DNA of 64,000 nt from Vespula vulgaris (Eukaryota; Arthropoda; Insecta; Hymenoptera; Vespidae): contig NW_026114518.1 in assembly GCF_905475345.1 (NCBI RefSeq), positions 62,001 to 126,000 of the forward strand, given 5' to 3'. The notes under the pieces are model-generated. The model was not told the DNA's origin, did no database searches, and saw nothing but the letters and a program-made list of their open reading frames with translations. The translations under genes and the position numbers were made by a program. Of the stretch, positions 62,084 through 64,000 are shown piece after piece (position 1 is the stretch's first letter; each line of letters begins with the position of its first letter).

Positions 62084-64000
62084 AGCGAGGGCATTGGAAA
62101 GGGCTCGTCGCCTCCTACACGGCCATATTTTTTTCATCCAGATCTGACCAATAGGAGCCGAGTTACAACGGTTTAAATGGAACAAAGGAAAATAATCTTT
62201 CTTTAACAATTTTTTTCTCCAAAACTATAGCACCTACAACAACCGGACAGGGGTCATTGGAAGGCGCTCCTCGCGCACTACACGGCCATATTTTGTTCAT
62301 CCAGATCTGACCAATAGGAGCCGAGTTACAACGGTTTAAATGGAACAAAGGAAAATAATCTTTCTTTAACAATTTTTTTCTCCAAAACTATAGCACCTAG
62401 ATCAACCGGACAGGGGTCATTGGAAGGCGCTCCTCGCGCGATACACGGCCATATTTTGTTCATCCAGATCTGACCAATAGGAGCCGAGTTATAACGGTTT
62501 AAAGGGAACAAAGGAAAAAAAAATTCTCTTTAACAATTTTTTCCTCCGAAACTGTAGCACCTAGAACAACCGTAGCGAGGGCATTGGAAAGGGCTCGTCG
62601 CCTCCTACACGGCCATATTTTTTTCATCCAGATCTGACCGATAGGAGCCGAGTTACAACGGTTTAAATGGAACAAAGGAAAATAATCTTTCTTTAACAAT
62701 TTTTTTCTCCAAAACTATAGCACCTAGATCAACCGGACAGCGGTCATTGGAAGGCGCTCCTCGCGCAATACACGGCCATATTTTGTTCATCCAGATCTGA
62801 CCAATAGGAGCCGAGTTATAGCGGTTTAAATGGAACAAAGGAGAAAAAAATTTTTCTTTAACAATTTTTTCCTAGGAAACTGTAGCACCTAGAACAACCG
62901 GAGCGAGGACATTGGAAAGGACTCGTCGCGCCGTACACGCCCATATTTTTTTCATCCAGATCTGACCAATAGGAGCCGAGTTACTACGGTTTAAATGGAA
63001 CAAAGGAAAATAATCTTTCTTTAACAATTTTTTTCTCCGAAACCGTAGCCCCTAGAAAAACCGGAGCGAGGGCATTGGAAAGGGCTCGTCGCCTCCTACA
63101 CGGCCATATTTTTTTCATCCAGAGCTGACCAATAGGAGCCGAGTTACAACGGTTTAAATGGAACAATGGAAAATAATCTTTCTTTAACAATTTTTTTCTC
63201 CAAAACTATAGCACCTAGAACAACCGGACAGGGGTCATTGGAAGGCGCTCCTCGCGCCCTGCACGGCCATATTTTGTTCATCCAGATCTGACTAATAGGA
63301 GCCGAGTTATAACGGTTTAAATGGAACAAAGGAAAAAAAATTTTTCTTTAACAATTTTTTTCTCCGAAACTGTGGCACCTAGAACAACCAGAGCGAGGGC
63401 ATTGGAAAGGGCTCGTCGCCTCCTACACGGCCATATTTTTTTCATCCAGATCTGACCAATAGGAGCCGAGTTACAACGGTTTAAATGGAACAAAGGAAAA
63501 TAATCTTTCTTTAACAATTTTTTTCTCCAAAACTATAGCACCTACAACAACCGGACAGGGGTCATTGGAAGGCGCTCCTCGCGCACTACACGGCCATATT
63601 TTGTTCATCCAGATCTGACCAATAGGAGCCGAATTATAACGGTTTAAAGGGAACAAAGGAAAAAAAATTTTCCTTTAACAATTTTTTTCTCCGAAACTAT
63701 AGCACCTAGAACAACGGAAGTGAGGGCATTGGAAAGGGCTCGTCGCGCCGTACACGCCCATATTTTTTTCATCCAGATCTGACCAATAGGAGCCGAGTTA
63801 TAGCGGTTTAAAGGAACAAAGGAAAAAAAAATTTTTCTTTCACAATTTTTCTCTCCGAAACTATAGCACCTAGAACAACCGTAGGGAGGGCATTGGAAAG
63901 GGCTCGTCGCCTCCTACAAGGCCATATTTTTTTCTTCCAGATCTGACCAATAGGAGCCGAGTTACAACGGTTTAAATGGAACAAAGGAAAATAATCTTTC

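Larger units (their letters stand above)
8480..62877. repeat. 29 copies of the 12-bp palindrome TTTCCTAGGAAA
   Basis: In a subset of A monomers CCTCCGAAAC has become CCTAGGAAAC, creating the perfect palindrome TTTCCTAGGAAA. CCTAGG starts at 8483, 10285, 11596, 13727, 15855, 18312, 19460, 21264, 22246, 24046, 27159, 29945, 33224, 35518, 36991, 39450, 40923, 41741, 43378, 45672, 47145, 49932, 52552, 54025, 54843, 56480, 58611, 60084 and 62871. None was found before 8483. Nearly all come with CACCTAGAACAACCGGAGCG and GGACTCGTCGCGCCGTAC, so they form one lineage. Confidence 0.85.
1..64000. repeat. Satellite DNA array, about 390 head-to-tail monomers of 163-165 bp
   Basis: The anchor CTGACC recurs at 46, 209, 372, 537, 701, 864, 1029, 1193, 1358, 1522 and 1686, and on to 63779 and 63943, always 163-165 bp apart in the parts I measured. 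Orientation never changes, and I saw no interruption by unique DNA, a transposon or a gene. Both ends are inside a monomer, so the array extends beyond the window. A monomer close to the length of nucleosomal DNA and a layered higher-order structure are typical of eukaryotic centromeric or heterochromatic satellites (established knowledge). The centromere assignment itself is inference. Species and satellite family are not recognised. Confidence 0.97.
38054..64000. repeat. 80-monomer super-repeat (offset 13102, then 12939 bp)
   Basis: The segment from about 38054 to at least 51061 is repeated from about 51156 to the window end. Paired landmarks: GAACATTGG at 38101 and 51203; the 14-monomer duplication; GTCCATCC near 44275 and 57377; CATATTTCTTTCATC at 45742 and 58681; GAACTATAACGG; and the C monomers at 47976 and 60915. 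The offset is 13102 bp until about 58.07 kb and 12939 bp after it, because the right copy lacks one monomer. Copies look nearly identical over long runs. The true end lies beyond position 64000. Confidence 0.85.
53650..64000. repeat. Right end of the array: third copy of the 10-kb super-repeat
   Basis: About 55.9-61.2 kb is the third copy of the segment also seen at 32.65-38.08 and 42.80-48.23 kb. The flanks match 40.5-42.8 and 48.2-51.1 kb. All 29-site and cassette landmarks expected from the copies are present except the missing monomer near 58.07 kb. The last bases (AAAATAATCTTTC) lie in the AT-rich half of a monomer, so there is no boundary here. Confidence 0.8.

Noticed and set aside
17..63656. 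Protein-coding genes: over 150 open frames of 60-187 codons on the minus strand
   Set aside because: All are translations of the same satellite in rotating frames, overlapping each other with starts and stops set by monomer variants. There is no promoter context, no distinct domain, no unique sequence and no sign of codon-level constraint.
1..64000. CRISPR array
   Set aside because: The repeats are directly contiguous units of about 164 bp with no unique spacers, and no cas-like gene is present.
1..64000. Transposon or LTR insertion
   Set aside because: I saw no target-site duplication, terminal repeat or coding remnant. Apparent breaks all resolve into monomer variants in register.
1..64000. 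Telomeric repeat, rDNA or tRNA genes
   Set aside because: No short telomere-type repeat run was seen, and no rRNA- or tRNA-like stretch. All sequence is accounted for by the satellite.
1..64000. Species assignment from monomer sequence
   Set aside because: I do not recognise the monomer. A length of about 164 bp fits satellites of plants and of animals, so naming a host would be a guess.
1..64000. Strict A-B dimeric organisation (about 327 bp)
   Set aside because: A-B pairs are common, but B spacing varies between one, two, three and five monomers even within a single 16-monomer block, so no regular dimer exists.

Overview
The whole 64-kb window is one uninterrupted tandem satellite DNA array. 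I find no protein-coding gene, RNA gene, transposon, CRISPR array or unique sequence in it. The repeat unit is 163-165 bp, with a mean of about 163.8 bp measured between the recurring CTGACC anchors at 46 and 63943, so there are about 390 monomers. All are head-to-tail in one orientation. Both window edges lie inside the array, so it continues on each side. A nucleosome-sized monomer, layered higher-order repeats (HORs) and the absence of genes point to eukaryotic centromeric, pericentromeric or other heterochromatic DNA. I cannot name the species or the satellite family from the sequence alone.

Monomer architecture: each unit has an AT-rich half (TTTAAA, an A8-A9/T4-T5 tract junction, TTTAACAA, a T-run) and a GC-richer half (CTAGAACAACCGG, GCGAGGGCATTGG, GCTCGTCGC, TACACGG). 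These are followed by CATATTTTTTTCATC and the palindrome CAGATCTG. Three monomer families are defined by linked variants: A (GAGCGAGGGCATTGGAAAGG), B (GGACAGGGGTCATTGGAAGG with CTCCAAAAC before it and ATATTTTGTTC after it) and C (GTGGCATCTAG with ACTGGACCGATG). A and B are interleaved irregularly. C has 13 copies, five of them in the first 2.8 kb.

Layout: the array is a set of overlapping duplications of different ages, not one HOR period. Offsets read directly between paralogous landmarks are whole numbers of monomers: 9 (1478 bp), 16 (2623), 11 (1802), 3 (492), 26 (4260), 48 (7864), 13 (2128), 16 (2621), 7 (1148), 6 (982), 11 (1800), 5 (818), 17 (2786), 20 (3279), 62 (10154), 14 (2291), 16 (2620) and 80 (13102). 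The right part (about 32.6-64 kb) is dominated by three near-identical copies of long super-repeats. The left part (0-8 kb) shows shorter and more diverged duplications. A marker cassette of about four monomers recurs 12 times and tracks these events.

The many open frames on the minus strand (up to 187 codons) come from a repeat with few stops on that strand and a unit length not divisible by three. I do not regard them as genes. The most useful observations are the in-register layered duplications, a short gene-conversion-like patch at about 53.88-53.92 kb, a precise one-monomer loss at about 58.07 kb, chimeric monomers, and dyad-symmetric motifs that appear and then spread through the array.
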